Assembly: GCA_965200775.1 (NCBI GenBank)
Contig: OZ241383.1
Span: forward strand, 434,001 to 498,000
Direction: 5' to 3'
DNA length: 64,000 nt
DNA from: Poriferisocius sp965200775
GTDB lineage: Bacteria; Actinomycetota; Acidimicrobiia; Acidimicrobiales; Bin134
The notes beneath the pieces are model-generated. The model saw only the letters and a program-made list of their open reading frames with translations, made no database searches and was not told the DNA's origin. Positions 1-9,031 of the stretch are shown in pieces (the first letter of the stretch is position 1; each line of letters opens with the position of its first letter). A program made the translations under genes and the position numbers.

Positions 1-1
1 C

Positions 2-1612
2 GGCAACGGGGCTGGTCCCGCCCAGCTACCCGGCACCGCCGAGGTAGCAGACGCTGTGGACGGCACCGATGAGGCGGCGGAGGAGACCAAGACCGAGCCG
101 GCCTCGGACGGCACCCAGCCTGATGGGGCCGACGATGGCCCGAGCGCCCGGACCAATTCCGGCCGGGATCGCAGTGGAACAAGTCGCGATGGGGACGGCG
201 CAGGCCGGGACCGTGACAGCGCCGGTCGGGATCGCGGTGGCTCCAACCAAGATCGGGGTGGCAGCAGCAGTCGAGATCGCGACAGCGCCGGTCGGGATCG
301 CGGTGGCTCCAACCAGGATCGGGAGAGTTCAGGTCGAGATCGTGACGGTGGCGGCCAGGATCGGGACCGTTCCCGCCATCAGGACGACCAGCCCGAGATA
401 GGGAACCGCCGACGCAGGCGCAGGGGGCGCAACGACCGGGACCGGCCTGAGGAGCCCTGGGCCGGCGATCCCATCGCCATCTCCGGCCATCTCGACCTGC
501 GAGACGACGGCTACGGCTTCCTGCGGATCAAGGGGTTCCATCCCAGCAAGGAGGACGCCTACGTTTCGGTGAAACAGGTCCGCCAGTTCGGGCTCCGCAA
601 GGGCGACCACATCACCGGCGGCTGCCGCCCGGCCACCCGCAACGAGAAGAACCCGGCGATCCTGCACATCGACACCGTCAACGGGATGCCGCCGGAGTCG
701 GCCAAGCAGCGGCCCAAGTTCGAGGACCTCACCCCCCTGTTCCCCGACGAGAAGCTGCGCCTGGAACGCGCCGACGACCCGACCAACATGACGTGCCGGA
801 TCATTGACCTCCTGTCGCCCATCGGCAAGGGCCAGCGCGGCCTGATCGTGTCGCCCCCCAAGGCGGGCAAGACCATGATCATGAAGGAGATCGCCCGGTC
901 CATCGAACTCAACAACCCCGAGGTGCAACTGTTGGTGCTGCTGGTGGATGAGCGGCCCGAGGAAGTCACCGACATGCGGCGCTGGCTGAAGCGGGGCGAG
1001 GTGGCAGCCTCCACCTTCGACCGCCCGGCCGACGAGCACACCCATGTGGCCGAGATGACCATCGAACGAGCCAAGCGCATGGTGGAGCGAGGCGAGGACG
1101 TGGTCATCATGCTTGACGGCATCACCCGCCTTTCGAGGGCATACAACCTGGCCGCTCCAGCCACCGGGCGCATCATGTCCGGCGGTATCGACACCGGTGC
1201 CCTGTACCCGCCCAAGAAGTTCTTCGGAGCGGCCCGCAACGTGGAGGAGGGCGGTTCCCTCACCATCCTGGCCACCGCCCTGGTGGAAACCGGGTCCCGC
1301 ATGGACGAGGTCATCTTCGAGGAGTTCAAGGGCACCGGCAACATGGAGTTGCGCCTCGACCGCCACATCGCCGAGCGCCGCATATACCCGGCCATCAACG
1401 TCGATGCATCCTCAACCCGCCACGAGGAGCTTCTGTTCGAGCGCCGCCAGCTCCAGCAGGTTTGGAAGCTGCGCCGGGTGCTCAACGGCATCTCCAGCGA
1501 CGGCAACGCCGGCGGGGCCGCAGGGCTGGAGCTGCTTATCGACCGCCTGCGAACCTTCCCCCACAACAACGCTTTCCTGGAGGAAGTGGCGAAAGGCCCC
1601 GCTGGGGTGTGA
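2..1612 (+). CDS. rho: Transcription termination factor Rho (5' end outside window)
   Basis: RNA-dependent ATPase that ends transcription of untranslated RNA as a hexameric ring. The frame is open from base 2, so the true start and the N-terminal Rho domain lie upstream; GTG 56 is only the first start-type codon seen. The visible part begins with a long disordered stretch rich in Gly, Arg and Asp (GRDR and NQDR units). A cold-shock-type RNA-binding domain follows (GYGFLRIKGF), then the ATPase domain with Walker A SPPKAGKT, a DERPEEVTDM segment and the C-terminal core. Arg/Asp/Gly-rich insertions in Rho are typical of actinobacteria. rpmE and prfA follow in the usual actinobacterial order. Confidence 0.95.
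   Translation, partial: GNGAGPAQLPGTAEVADAVDGTDEAAEETKTEPASDGTQPDGADDGPSARTNSGRDRSGTSRDGDGAGRDRDSAGRDRGGSNQDRGGSSSRDRDSAGRDRGGSNQDRESSGRDRDGGGQDRDRSRHQDDQPEIGNRRRRRRGRNDRDRPEEPWAGDPIAISGHLDLRDDGYGFLRIKGFHPSKEDAYVSVKQVRQFGLRKGDHITGGCRPATRNEKNPAILHIDTVNGMPPESAKQRPKFEDLTPLFPDEKLRLERADDPTNMTCRIIDLLSPIGKGQRGLIVSPPKAGKTMIMKEIARSIELNNPEVQLLVLLVDERPEEVTDMRRWLKRGEVAASTFDRPADEHTHVAEMTIERAKRMVERGEDVVIMLDGITRLSRAYNLAAPATGRIMSGGIDTGALYPPKKFFGAARNVEEGGSLTILATALVETGSRMDEVIFEEFKGTGNMELRLDRHIAERRIYPAINVDASSTRHEELLFERRQLQQVWKLRRVLNGISSDGNAGGAAGLELLIDRLRTFPHNNAFLEEVAKGPAGV
215..324 (+). repeat. Near-exact internal tandem repeat in rho
   Basis: A block of about 44 bp starting GACAGCGCCGGTCGGGATCG at 215 recurs at 281, a 66-bp period. 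It encodes DSAGRDRGGSNQDR twice. The repeat lies in the disordered linker of Rho, so copy number could vary without breaking the frame. Confidence 0.85.
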
Positions 1613-1625
1613 GGCTAGAAGGAGC

Positions 1626-1892
1626 ATGAAGCCCGAAATCCATCCCGAATACCGACTCGTGGTGTTCCAGGACACCTCGGCCGGTACGTCCATCCTCACC
1701 CGGTCCACCATCTCCACCACCGAAACTGTGGTGTGGGAGGACGGCAACGAGTACCCCCTGGCCAAGGTGGGAATCTCCAGCGCCAGCCACCCGTTCTTCA
1801 CCGGCCAGATGACCATCGTGGACACCGCAGGCCGGGTCGAGCGCTTCGAGCGTCGCTACGGCCAGCGCAAGCGTTCCCCCCGCCAGTCCTGA
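1626..1892 (+). CDS. rpmE2: 50S ribosomal protein L31, type B-like
   Basis: Large-subunit ribosomal protein of 88 residues. The start is ATG 1626, preceded by AAGGAGC. The N-terminus MKPEIHPEY is typical of L31. The protein contains no cysteine, so the zinc-binding CxxC pairs of the type A protein are absent. The insertion YPLAKVGISSASHPFFTG and the end GRVERFERRYG match the zinc-independent type B form. It sits 13 bp after rho, in the slot where rpmE is usually found between rho and prfA. Confidence 0.9.
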   Translation: MKPEIHPEYRLVVFQDTSAGTSILTRSTISTTETVVWEDGNEYPLAKVGISSASHPFFTGQMTIVDTAGRVERFERRYGQRKRSPRQS

Positions 1893-1940
1893 GCCCCCTC
1901 CGGGTCGGTTTTTGAGGCCGATCCCGCTTGGGCATGGCAT

Positions 1941-1946
1941 TAGTTT
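1941..1946 (+). promoter_or_regulatory. Candidate -10 for prfA
   Basis: TAGTTT ends 7 nt before ATG 1953, so transcription would start at or beside the start codon (leaderless). No clear -35. prfA may also be read from the rho transcript. Confidence 0.35.
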
Positions 1947-1952
1947 GAGCCC

Positions 1953-3020
1953 ATGGATGGGTATCCCGCTTACGAGGAGATCGAGGCGGAGTTCGTAGAG
2001 CTGGAGGGCCGCTTGGCCGACCCCGAGCTGCTCGGCGACCAGGACGCCTACGCCGCTGTGGCTCGCCGCTACAAGGAGCTGGAGACCAAGGCGACGCGCA
2101 TCCGGGAGCTGCGAGGCCACCAGGAGGACATCGCCGCCGCCACCGAGATGCTGGCCGACGCCGATGACGGCGAGCAGAGCCTTCTGGAAGCGGAGATAAA
2201 GGCGTCATCCGAGGCCGTTGCCGGGTTGGAGGCCGAGCTGGCCGAGCTGATGGTTCCGAGCGACCCCAACGACGGCAAGAACGTGATCGTGGAGATCAAG
2301 GGCGCCGAGGGAGGGGAGGAGGCCAACCTTTTCGCTCGCGACCTGTTTGGTATGTACCAGGCCTTTGCTGTGGCAAACCGGTGGAAGCTGGAGATGATGA
2401 GCGCCCAGAGTTCCGACATGGGGGGGTACACCGATGTGGTGTTTATGCTGCGAGGCGAAGACGTCTGGCGCAGGATGAAGTACGAGGGCGGTCCTCATCG
2501 GGTTCAGCGGGTGCCGGTGACCGAGTCGCAGGGACGGGTCCACACCTCGTCGGCCACGGTGTCGGTGCTACCCGAAGCCGAAGAGGTGGAGGTCCAAATC
2601 GAGGAGAAGGACCTACAGGTCGACGTGTACCGGTCGTCGGGTCCGGGCGGCCAGTCGGTGAACACCACAGACTCCGCCGTTCGTATCACCCACAAACCCA
2701 CTGGGCTGGTGGTGTCGATGCAGGACGAGAAGAGCCAGCTCCAGAACCGCAACAAGGCGATGGCCGTTCTGCGGGCCAGGCTGCTTCAGGCCGAGCAGCA
2801 GCGGCGCCAGGACGAACTCTCCGAGCAGCGCCGGGGCCAGGTGGGCGGCGGCGGCCGGTCGGAGAAGATCCGCACCTACAACTTCAAGGAGAACCGGGTC
2901 TCCGATCACCGCATCGGTTTGACCCTGTACAAGCTGGATCGGATCCTGGCCGGGGCGCTGGATGAGGTGGTGGACGCTCTGGCCGACGCCGAACGACGAG
3001 ACCACTTGGAACTGGTGTGA
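1953..3020 (+). CDS. prfA: Peptide chain release factor 1
   Basis: Releases the finished peptide at UAA and UAG codons. The 355 residues have the expected layout: an N-terminal helical domain, the stop-codon-reading PxT tripeptide (PVT, residues 188-190, in RVPVTESQGR) and the catalytic GGQ loop (residues 232-234, in SSGPGGQSVN). PxT rather than SPF marks it as RF1 and not RF2. The stop overlaps the GTG start of prmC, whose product methylates the GGQ glutamine. Confidence 0.96.
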   Translation: MDGYPAYEEIEAEFVELEGRLADPELLGDQDAYAAVARRYKELETKATRIRELRGHQEDIAAATEMLADADDGEQSLLEAEIKASSEAVAGLEAELAELMVPSDPNDGKNVIVEIKGAEGGEEANLFARDLFGMYQAFAVANRWKLEMMSAQSSDMGGYTDVVFMLRGEDVWRRMKYEGGPHRVQRVPVTESQGRVHTSSATVSVLPEAEEVEVQIEEKDLQVDVYRSSGPGGQSVNTTDSAVRITHKPTGLVVSMQDEKSQLQNRNKAMAVLRARLLQAEQQRRQDELSEQRRGQVGGGGRSEKIRTYNFKENRVSDHRIGLTLYKLDRILAGALDEVVDALADAERRDHLELV

Positions 3021-3970
3021 GCTCGACTGCCTTCAGCCCCACGGCAATCGACCCGGCGGCAATTGACCAGGTGGCGAACGATCCGGCTGTGAACGGTCCG
3101 GCGGCGAACATCATCACCTGGGGCGATCTGGCCACCGACGCCACTCGCCGCCTCGAGGTAGCCGGCGTGCCGGGAGCGGAGGTGGAGGCCCGCCGGATGG
3201 TGGAAGAAGCCTCGGGTTACGAGCGCGGCGAGTACTACGTGGGCCTCACCCAGGCGGCCACCGAACGTCAGGTGGCCTACCTGGATTCGATGCTGGCCCG
3301 CCGTGTGGTGGGAGAGCCCTTGCAGTACGTGCTGGGCCGCTGGGGTTTCCGGGGCCTGGATCTGATGGTGAACCGTTCGGTGCTCATCCCCCGGCCCGAA
3401 ACCGAGGTGCTGGCCGGGTTGGCCATAGACGAGCTGGCCCACCGGGACGCCCCTGGTGGCGTGGCGGTTGATCTTGGCACCGGCAGCGGGGCGGTGGGTT
3501 TGGCGGTGGCGGCCGAGTGCGAGGCGGCCCAGGTGGTGCTGACCGACGTCTCGGCGCCCGCCCTTGACGTGGCCCGGGCCAACCTGGCCGGTTTGGGTCG
3601 GGCCGCTGTGAGGGTGTCGGTGTTTCAGGGGTCGTGGTATGAGGCCCTGCCCGAGAATCTGGCCGGGACGTTGGACGTGATCGTGAGCAACCCGCCGTAT
3701 GTGGGCGACGACGAGCCGCTGCCCCCGGTGGTGGCCGACTGGGAACCGGTGTCGGCCCTGCGGGGAGGCCCCGACGGGCTGGACGGCGCCCGCCGGATCC
3801 TGGTCGGGGCTGCCCGCTGGCTGAGCCCTGGGGGTTTGGTGTTGCTGGAGTTGGCCCCCTCGCAGATGGAAGCGGCCGCCGACTTCGCCCGGCAGAGCGG
3901 GCTGGAGGTTGAGGGTGTGACCCTCGACCTAGCCGGTCGGGACCGGGTCCTGCGGTGCCGGCTCGGCTAG
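3017..3970 (+). CDS. prmC: Release factor glutamine N5-methyltransferase
   Basis: SAM-dependent methyltransferase that modifies the glutamine of the GGQ motif in RF1 and RF2. The SAM-binding glycine motif VDLGTGSGAVG and the catalytic NPPY (in VSNPPYVG) are both present. The GTG start at 3017 overlaps the prfA stop as GTGA, implying coupled translation. The first 35 residues are Ala/Asn/Pro-rich and not conserved in the family, so a start nearer ITWGDLATDA is possible. Total 317 residues. Confidence 0.93.
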   Translation: MSSTAFSPTAIDPAAIDQVANDPAVNGPAANIITWGDLATDATRRLEVAGVPGAEVEARRMVEEASGYERGEYYVGLTQAATERQVAYLDSMLARRVVGEPLQYVLGRWGFRGLDLMVNRSVLIPRPETEVLAGLAIDELAHRDAPGGVAVDLGTGSGAVGLAVAAECEAAQVVLTDVSAPALDVARANLAGLGRAAVRVSVFQGSWYEALPENLAGTLDVIVSNPPYVGDDEPLPPVVADWEPVSALRGGPDGLDGARRILVGAARWLSPGGLVLLELAPSQMEAAADFARQSGLEVEGVTLDLAGRDRVLRCRLG

Positions 3971-4521
3971 GCCCCGGTGACGCCGCCCGTTGGGTGGAGG
4001 CGGCCGCCGACGAGCTGAGGGCCAACCGGGCGGTGATCATCCCCACCGACACCGTGTACGGCTTGGCCGCTTTGCCCGAGAACACCGAACTGCTGTTCGA
4101 GCTCAAGCACCGGCCCAAGGAGAAGGCTGTGGCCGTGCTGGTGGCTCGCCCCACCGACGCCGCCAAGCTGTTCCAGCCCTTGCCGATGGCCCTGCGGCTC
4201 ATGGAGCGGTTCTGGCCCGGCGCGCTCACCATCGTGCAACAAGGTCACGGCGTCCGGTGCCCCGACCATCCACTGGTGCAGGCGCTGGCCACCGCGGTAG
4301 GACCGATCGCCACCACCAGCGCCAACCTGAGCGGCAGGCCCACCCCCGACACCGCGGTGGCCGCTGCGGCGGCGTTCCCTACCGTCAACCTGGTGATCGA
4401 CGGGGGCCGGCTCCATGCTCCGCCCTCCACGGTGGTGGAGGTGACCGAATCGGGCCTCAAAGTCCTCCGGGAAGGGGCTATCGCCCAAAGTTCCCTCGAA
4501 GCTGTCGCTCACGAAAGATAG
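3955..4521 (+). CDS. tsaC: L-threonylcarbamoyladenylate synthase
   Basis: Makes threonylcarbamoyl-AMP from threonine, bicarbonate and ATP, the first step of the t6A37 modification of ANN-decoding tRNAs. Motifs of the Sua5/YrdC fold are IIPTDTVYGL near the N-terminus, KHRPKEK, and TTSANLSG. At 188 residues it is the short form without the C-terminal Sua5 domain. The GTG start at 3955 lies inside the end of prmC (16-bp overlap), as in the matching mycobacterial cluster. Confidence 0.9.
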   Translation: MPARLGPGDAARWVEAAADELRANRAVIIPTDTVYGLAALPENTELLFELKHRPKEKAVAVLVARPTDAAKLFQPLPMALRLMERFWPGALTIVQQGHGVRCPDHPLVQALATAVGPIATTSANLSGRPTPDTAVAAAAAFPTVNLVIDGGRLHAPPSTVVEVTESGLKVLREGAIAQSSLEAVAHER

Positions 4522-4532
4522 GTTTACGGACG

Positions 4533-5009
4533 ATGACGCGAATCGCCGCCGGTGCCGACCACGCCGGGGTCCAGCTCAAGGACGCCCTGGTGGAGCACCT
4601 GCAGACCATGGGCCACGAGGTGATCGACTGCGGTACCCACGGCACCGACCGGGTGGACTACCCTGACTACGGGGAATCGGTGGCCCGGAAGGTGGCTGAG
4701 GGCCACGCTGACCTGGGTCTTTGCGTGTGCGGAACCGGGATCGGCATCGCCATGGCAGCCAACAAGGTGCCGGGCATCAGAGCGGCCACGGTCCACGACG
4801 TCACGTCGGCCCGGCTGACCCGCGCCCACAACGACGCCAACGTTATCTGCCTGGGCGAGCGGCTGATCGGCCCCGAACTGGCCCGGGAAGCGTTGGACGC
4901 CTTCCTGGAGGCGTCTTTCGAGGAGGGTCGCCATGTGGGCCGAGTGGCCAAGATTGACGCGTTGTTGCCCGAAAGAGCCGAAAGAGCCGAAAGCGAAGGT
5001 GGGAAATGA
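4533..5009 (+). CDS. rpiB: Ribose-5-phosphate isomerase B
   Basis: Interconverts ribose 5-phosphate and ribulose 5-phosphate in the pentose phosphate pathway. It has 158 residues. RpiB/LacAB motifs are AAGADHAG at the N-terminus, DYPDYG and CGTGIGIAMAANK, which holds the active-site cysteine, then HNDANV. ATG 4533 is chosen because the family N-terminus begins there. The stop overlaps the glyA ATG as ATGA. Confidence 0.92.
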   Translation: MTRIAAGADHAGVQLKDALVEHLQTMGHEVIDCGTHGTDRVDYPDYGESVARKVAEGHADLGLCVCGTGIGIAMAANKVPGIRAATVHDVTSARLTRAHNDANVICLGERLIGPELAREALDAFLEASFEEGRHVGRVAKIDALLPERAERAESEGGK

Positions 5010-6304
5010 CCACAGAGACGACTACGGAGACAACTGCAGGGGCTGACGCCACCAACATGTGGCCCGACAGCAGTACCGACCCGGTATTCGAGATGATCGG
5101 TCGCGAGGTGGAGCGCCAGAACACCACGTTGCAACTGATCGCCTCGGAGAACTTCGCTTCGCCGGCGGTGCTGGCCGCCAACGGGTCGGTTCTCACCAAC
5201 AAATACAGCGAGGGGTATCCCGGTCGGCGCTACTACGGGGGCAACGCGGTCATCGACGAGGTGGAGTCGGTGGCCCGAGAGCGGGTGGTGGCTCTTTTCG
5301 GTGCCGACCACGCCAACGTGCAACCCCACTCGGGGGCGAACGCCAACCTGGCCGCCTACCTGGCGGTGCTGGAAGCGGGCGACACAGTGCTGGGGATGAG
5401 CCTGGACCACGGTGGCCACCTCACCCACGGTTCACCGGTGAACATCTCCGGCCGCACCTACAACTTCGTGGCCTACGGAGTGACCGCCAGCGACGAGCGC
5501 ATCGACTACGACCAGGTGCGGGACCTGGCCCTCGAGCACCGGCCGTCGCTCATCGTGGCCGGTGCCACCGCCTACCCCCGCATCATCGACCCCGAGCCGT
5601 TCCGGGCCATCGCCGACGAGGTGGGAGCCCTGTTCATGTTCGACGCCGCTCACATCGCCGGCCTGATCGCCGGGGGTGTCCACCCCAACCCGGTCCCGTA
5701 CTCCGACATCGTCACCTTCACCACCCACAAGACGCTGCGCGGCCCACGGGGCGGTGCGGTGCTTTGTACAGAGGCGCTGGCCCCGGCCATCGACAAGGCG
5801 CTGTTCCCCGGCCTGCAAGGTGGCCCCCTCGAGCACGTGATCGCGGCCAAGGCGGTGGCCTTCGCCGAGGCCTCAACCCCGGAGTTCGCCGACTACGCGG
5901 CCCGAATCGTCGCCAACAGCTCGGTTCTGGTCAAGGCCCTGGCCCAGGAGGGCTTCAGGATGGTGTCGGGAGGCAGCGACAACCACCTGCTCCTGGTGGA
6001 CCTGCGGACGTTCGACGCCGACCTCACCGGCCGAATCGCTCAGGACGTGCTCGACCGGGCCGGAATCACGCTCAACAAGAACACCGTGCCCGACGATCCC
6101 CGCTCCCCGTTCGTGGCCAGCGGGGTGCGAATCGGTACCCCGGCCACCACCACTCAGGGAATGGGTGCCGATGAGATGAACCAGATCGCAGAGATGATCG
6201 GGCAAACCTTGCGCGACCCTGAAGACGAGGCGGTGGTGGCGGAGGTCCGGGCCGACGTCGCCGACCTGTGCAGCCGGTTCACCCCCTACTCACCGGTCGG
6301 ATAA
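5006..6304 (+). CDS. glyA: Serine hydroxymethyltransferase
   Basis: PLP enzyme converting serine and tetrahydrofolate to glycine and methylenetetrahydrofolate. The 432 residues carry the PLP-binding lysine in TTHKTLRGPRGG (Lys242), the Asp/His pair in FDAAHIAGL and the N-terminal IASENFASP. A polar Thr-rich stretch of about 20 residues precedes the conserved domain. ATGA overlap with rpiB suggests cotranscription. rpiB and glyA sit between tsaC and wecA, which are adjacent in mycobacteria. Confidence 0.95.
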   Translation: MTTETTTETTAGADATNMWPDSSTDPVFEMIGREVERQNTTLQLIASENFASPAVLAANGSVLTNKYSEGYPGRRYYGGNAVIDEVESVARERVVALFGADHANVQPHSGANANLAAYLAVLEAGDTVLGMSLDHGGHLTHGSPVNISGRTYNFVAYGVTASDERIDYDQVRDLALEHRPSLIVAGATAYPRIIDPEPFRAIADEVGALFMFDAAHIAGLIAGGVHPNPVPYSDIVTFTTHKTLRGPRGGAVLCTEALAPAIDKALFPGLQGGPLEHVIAAKAVAFAEASTPEFADYAARIVANSSVLVKALAQEGFRMVSGGSDNHLLLVDLRTFDADLTGRIAQDVLDRAGITLNKNTVPDDPRSPFVASGVRIGTPATTTQGMGADEMNQIAEMIGQTLRDPEDEAVVAEVRADVADLCSRFTPYSPVG

Positions 6305-6329
6305 GTCCAGGGCACAACCCGCCGCTCCG

Positions 6330-7436
6330 ATGTCGCCTGGAATCGGTAGCTACCTGACCGTTTTCGCGGTGGCGGTGGGGGTCACGCTGGTGGCCACCCC
6401 GGTTGTGCGGCGCATCAGCGAGCGGATCGGCCTCATGGCCGAGCCCGACCCCCGACGGATCCACGAACGGTCCACCGCCATGCTGGGTGGGGTGGCCATG
6501 TTCATCGGCTTTCTGGCCGCCATGGGCGCAGCCTGGTTGCAGAGCGATTTCGACGTGGTGTTCGCCACCTCGTCGGAGCCGGTGGGCATCGTCATAGCCG
6601 GGCTGGTCATGTTCGGGTTCGGGACCTACGACGATGTCCGGGAGATGTCGGCACCGGCCAAGGTGGCCTCTATGGTGTTGGCTGGCAGCATCCTGGCGTT
6701 CGCCGGGGTGACCGTGTTGAACCTGAGGCTGCCGGTTCTGGATGTGCTCATCCTGTCACAGGACCTGGCCTTTCTGGTAACGGTGCTTTGGCTGGTGGCC
6801 ATCGTCAACGCCATCAACCTGATCGACGGCCTGGACGGCCTAGCCGCCGGCATCGTGGCAATTGCTGGGCTCACGTTCTTCGTGTACTCGGTAAAGCTGA
6901 CCGACGTCGAGGTGCTGCTCCCCAGCAACATCGGCCCGCTTGTGGCCATCATCGCCAGCGGGGTGGCGGTGGGCTTCCTGCCCCAGAACTTCCACCGGGC
7001 CCGCATCTTCATGGGCGACGGCGGGGCGCTGTTTCTGGGCACCCTATTGGCGGCCTCCACCGTGTCGGTGGGGGGGCGCAGCAGCGAGCCGTTCGCCGGA
7101 CAGACCTACTTCCTGTTCGCCCCCATGCTCATCCCCCTGATCATCCTCGCCGTCCCGGTCGTGGATGTGCTGTGGGCCGTATTGCGGCGGACCCGGGCCC
7201 GCACCAGCATCACCACCCCGGACAAGGAGCACCTGCACCATCGCCTGATGAACCTGGGCCACGGCCACCGGCGCAGCGTGCTCATCCTCTGGCTGTTCAC
7301 CGCGCTGATGTCGGGACTGGTGCTGTATCCCACCTACACCGGGGAGGGTGAGGCGATCATGGTGCCGGCGCTGGCGGTATTGGTGCTGATGCTCTACACG
7401 GTGTTCCACCCGGTGATTCGCCGTCGGGCCATGTAG
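6330..7436 (+). CDS. wecA: Undecaprenyl-phosphate sugar-1-phosphate transferase (WecA/MraY family)
   Basis: Multi-pass membrane enzyme that transfers a sugar-1-phosphate, probably GlcNAc-1-P, from a UDP-sugar to polyprenyl phosphate, starting cell-wall glycan assembly. It has 368 residues and about ten membrane segments. Family motifs are FGTYDDVREM, the Asp-rich NLIDGLDGLA, FMGDGGALFLG and the cytoplasmic HLHHRLMNLGH that separates WecA-like enzymes from MraY. The location just before the atp genes matches wecA/rfe of mycobacteria. The exact sugar cannot be read from sequence. Confidence 0.88.
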   Translation: MSPGIGSYLTVFAVAVGVTLVATPVVRRISERIGLMAEPDPRRIHERSTAMLGGVAMFIGFLAAMGAAWLQSDFDVVFATSSEPVGIVIAGLVMFGFGTYDDVREMSAPAKVASMVLAGSILAFAGVTVLNLRLPVLDVLILSQDLAFLVTVLWLVAIVNAINLIDGLDGLAAGIVAIAGLTFFVYSVKLTDVEVLLPSNIGPLVAIIASGVAVGFLPQNFHRARIFMGDGGALFLGTLLAASTVSVGGRSSEPFAGQTYFLFAPMLIPLIILAVPVVDVLWAVLRRTRARTSITTPDKEHLHHRLMNLGHGHRRSVLILWLFTALMSGLVLYPTYTGEGEAIMVPALAVLVLMLYTVFHPVIRRRAM

Positions 7437-7530
7437 CCGAGCGAAATCTCGCGGTGATGATTTGGCCCCGGGGGTTTGATCGCGAGACGATTTCGGGCAA
7501 GGCCAAGCCATCCTCCAGAGGGACCCTTTT

Positions 7531-7821
7531 GTGCCAACTGCAATGACGCAGAACCACCATCCGAACCGCCATCAGAGCGCCGGCGATGCCCTGTCCATCG
7601 CCTTTGAGCTTGTGGCCACCCCCGCTGTGTTCGCCTTCTTCGGCTGGCTCATCGACCGGGCGTTGGGTACGGCCCCGGCTTTCACTCTGGCTCTGGGACT
7701 GTTGACCGCCACGTACACCGGTTGGAAGGCCATGAGAACCTACAGCGAGCGGATGGATGCCTTCGACCGTGAGTTGCCCAGCCGCCGGGCCGAGCGAGAG
7801 TCGGGAAGTGCCGATGGCTGA
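7531..7821 (+). CDS. AtpZ/AtpI-family small membrane protein
   Basis: A 96-residue protein with a GTG start, two predicted membrane helices (about residues 25-42 and 47-65) and charged ends. The spacing, the glycine-rich helices and the place directly ahead of the atp genes fit the AtpZ/AtpI accessory proteins. Those assist c-ring assembly or cation supply to ATP synthase. Its end overlaps the next start by 8 bp, so the two are probably translated together. Confidence 0.7.
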   Translation: MPTAMTQNHHPNRHQSAGDALSIAFELVATPAVFAFFGWLIDRALGTAPAFTLALGLLTATYTGWKAMRTYSERMDAFDRELPSRRAERESGSADG

Positions 7822-8260
7822 GCCCATCACCGCGGAGCAGGCGGCCGGCGGCGACACCCCCGAACGGGAGATCGCCCAGGACATCATCCGCCGAGGCCTG
7901 ATCGGCGGTCCGGTGCTGGTCGGGGTGTGTGCCGGGGTTTGGGGTTTCGACGGCCTGTGGTCGAGCGCCTATTCCCTGGGACTGATTCTGGCCAACTTCT
8001 GGCTGGCCGCCGCGCTGATCACCTGGTCGGTGCGGATTTCCCCCAACATCCTGCTGGCCAGCGTGCTGGGCGGCTACTTCGTGCGCCTGGGTCTGCTCAC
8101 GGGGGCTTACTTCCTGGTGCGAAATACCGGGTGGTTTGAAGTGCTGCCGTTTGTCATCACGCTGGTCGCAGCCCATATTGTTCTGCTCGTTTGGGAGACC
8201 CGGTACGTCTCCATGTCCCTCGCTTATCCCGGCTTGAAGCCACAAGGAGCCCGTTCGTGA
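7814..8260 (+). CDS. atpI: ATP synthase protein I-like membrane protein
   Basis: A 148-residue hydrophobic protein with about four membrane helices after an acidic N-terminus. ATG 7814 (MAEPITAEQ) is preferred to the upstream GTG because it leaves only a short overlap with the preceding gene. The stop TGA overlaps the GTG start of atpB. Position and topology match the UncI/AtpI-like gene that opens many actinobacterial atp operons. Sequence conservation is weak, so the family call rests partly on context. Confidence 0.6.
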   Translation: MAEPITAEQAAGGDTPEREIAQDIIRRGLIGGPVLVGVCAGVWGFDGLWSSAYSLGLILANFWLAAALITWSVRISPNILLASVLGGYFVRLGLLTGAYFLVRNTGWFEVLPFVITLVAAHIVLLVWETRYVSMSLAYPGLKPQGARS

Positions 8261-9021
8261 ACGTATTCGCCTTGGAGTTCCCCCCGGTCTCGCACCTGTT
8301 CACTTGGCCCGACATCCTGTTCAACGACACGTTGGTGGCCCTGAACAAGACTGGGATGATCTACCTGGCTGCGCTCGTGCTGACCGCTGGGCTGTTCTGG
8401 ATCGCCGGGAGGAGCGGCTCGCTGGTTCCCACCGGGACGCAGACCGTGGTCGAGTCGGGGATCGAGTTCGTCGAGAACAGCATCATCATGCAGACCATCG
8501 GCCCCGACGGCCGCCGATTCCTGCCCTTTCTGACCACGCTGTTCTTCTTCATCTTCTTCAGCAACATCTTCGAGGTAGTCCCGTTCATCCAGTTCCCGGC
8601 CAACTCCCGTATGGCCGTTCCCCTCGCTCTGGCCCTGGTCGTATGGGCCATCTACCACGTGGTGGGGATCAAGGCCCAGGGCTTCGGGGCCTACTTCAAG
8701 GGTGCGCTGTTCCCACCGGGGGTACCCACGTTCCTCTACATCCTGGTGGCCCCCATCGAGCTGCTTCAGATCATCCTGATCCGCCCTCTGTCGCTGGCCA
8801 TCCGGCTCTGGGCCAACATGGTGGCCGGCCACCTGCTGCTGGTTACCTTCGCCGTGCTGTCGGCTGCCCTGTGGGGCTTCTTCTACGTACCCGCCGTGCT
8901 GCCGTTCGCTGCTCTTGTCCTGCTCACCGCGTTCGAGATCTTCGTCTCCGCTTTGCAGGCGTTCATCTTCACAATTCTCACCGCCGTGTACATCGGCGGA
9001 TCACTACACCCCGAGCACTAG
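8257..9021 (+). CDS. atpB: ATP synthase Fo subunit a
   Basis: Membrane subunit forming the proton half-channels next to the c-ring. GTG 8257 follows AAGGAG at suitable spacing and overlaps the upstream stop. The 254 residues contain the essential arginine in the helix SLAIRLWANMVAGH, and the last helices carry LLTAFEIFVSALQAFIF. About five to six membrane segments are visible. Confidence 0.95.
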   Translation: MNVFALEFPPVSHLFTWPDILFNDTLVALNKTGMIYLAALVLTAGLFWIAGRSGSLVPTGTQTVVESGIEFVENSIIMQTIGPDGRRFLPFLTTLFFFIFFSNIFEVVPFIQFPANSRMAVPLALALVVWAIYHVVGIKAQGFGAYFKGALFPPGVPTFLYILVAPIELLQIILIRPLSLAIRLWANMVAGHLLLVTFAVLSAALWGFFYVPAVLPFAALVLLTAFEIFVSALQAFIFTILTAVYIGGSLHPEH

Positions 9022-9031
9022 GAGAAACACC

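Noticed and set aside
329..1569. Long minus-strand frames opposite rho
   Set aside because: High GC makes long antisense frames common; Rho is certain on the plus strand and these frames show no family motif.
1895..1925. Terminator between rpmE and prfA
   Set aside because: The possible stem GGGTCGG/CCGATCCC is bulged and its T-run is in the loop, not after the stem.
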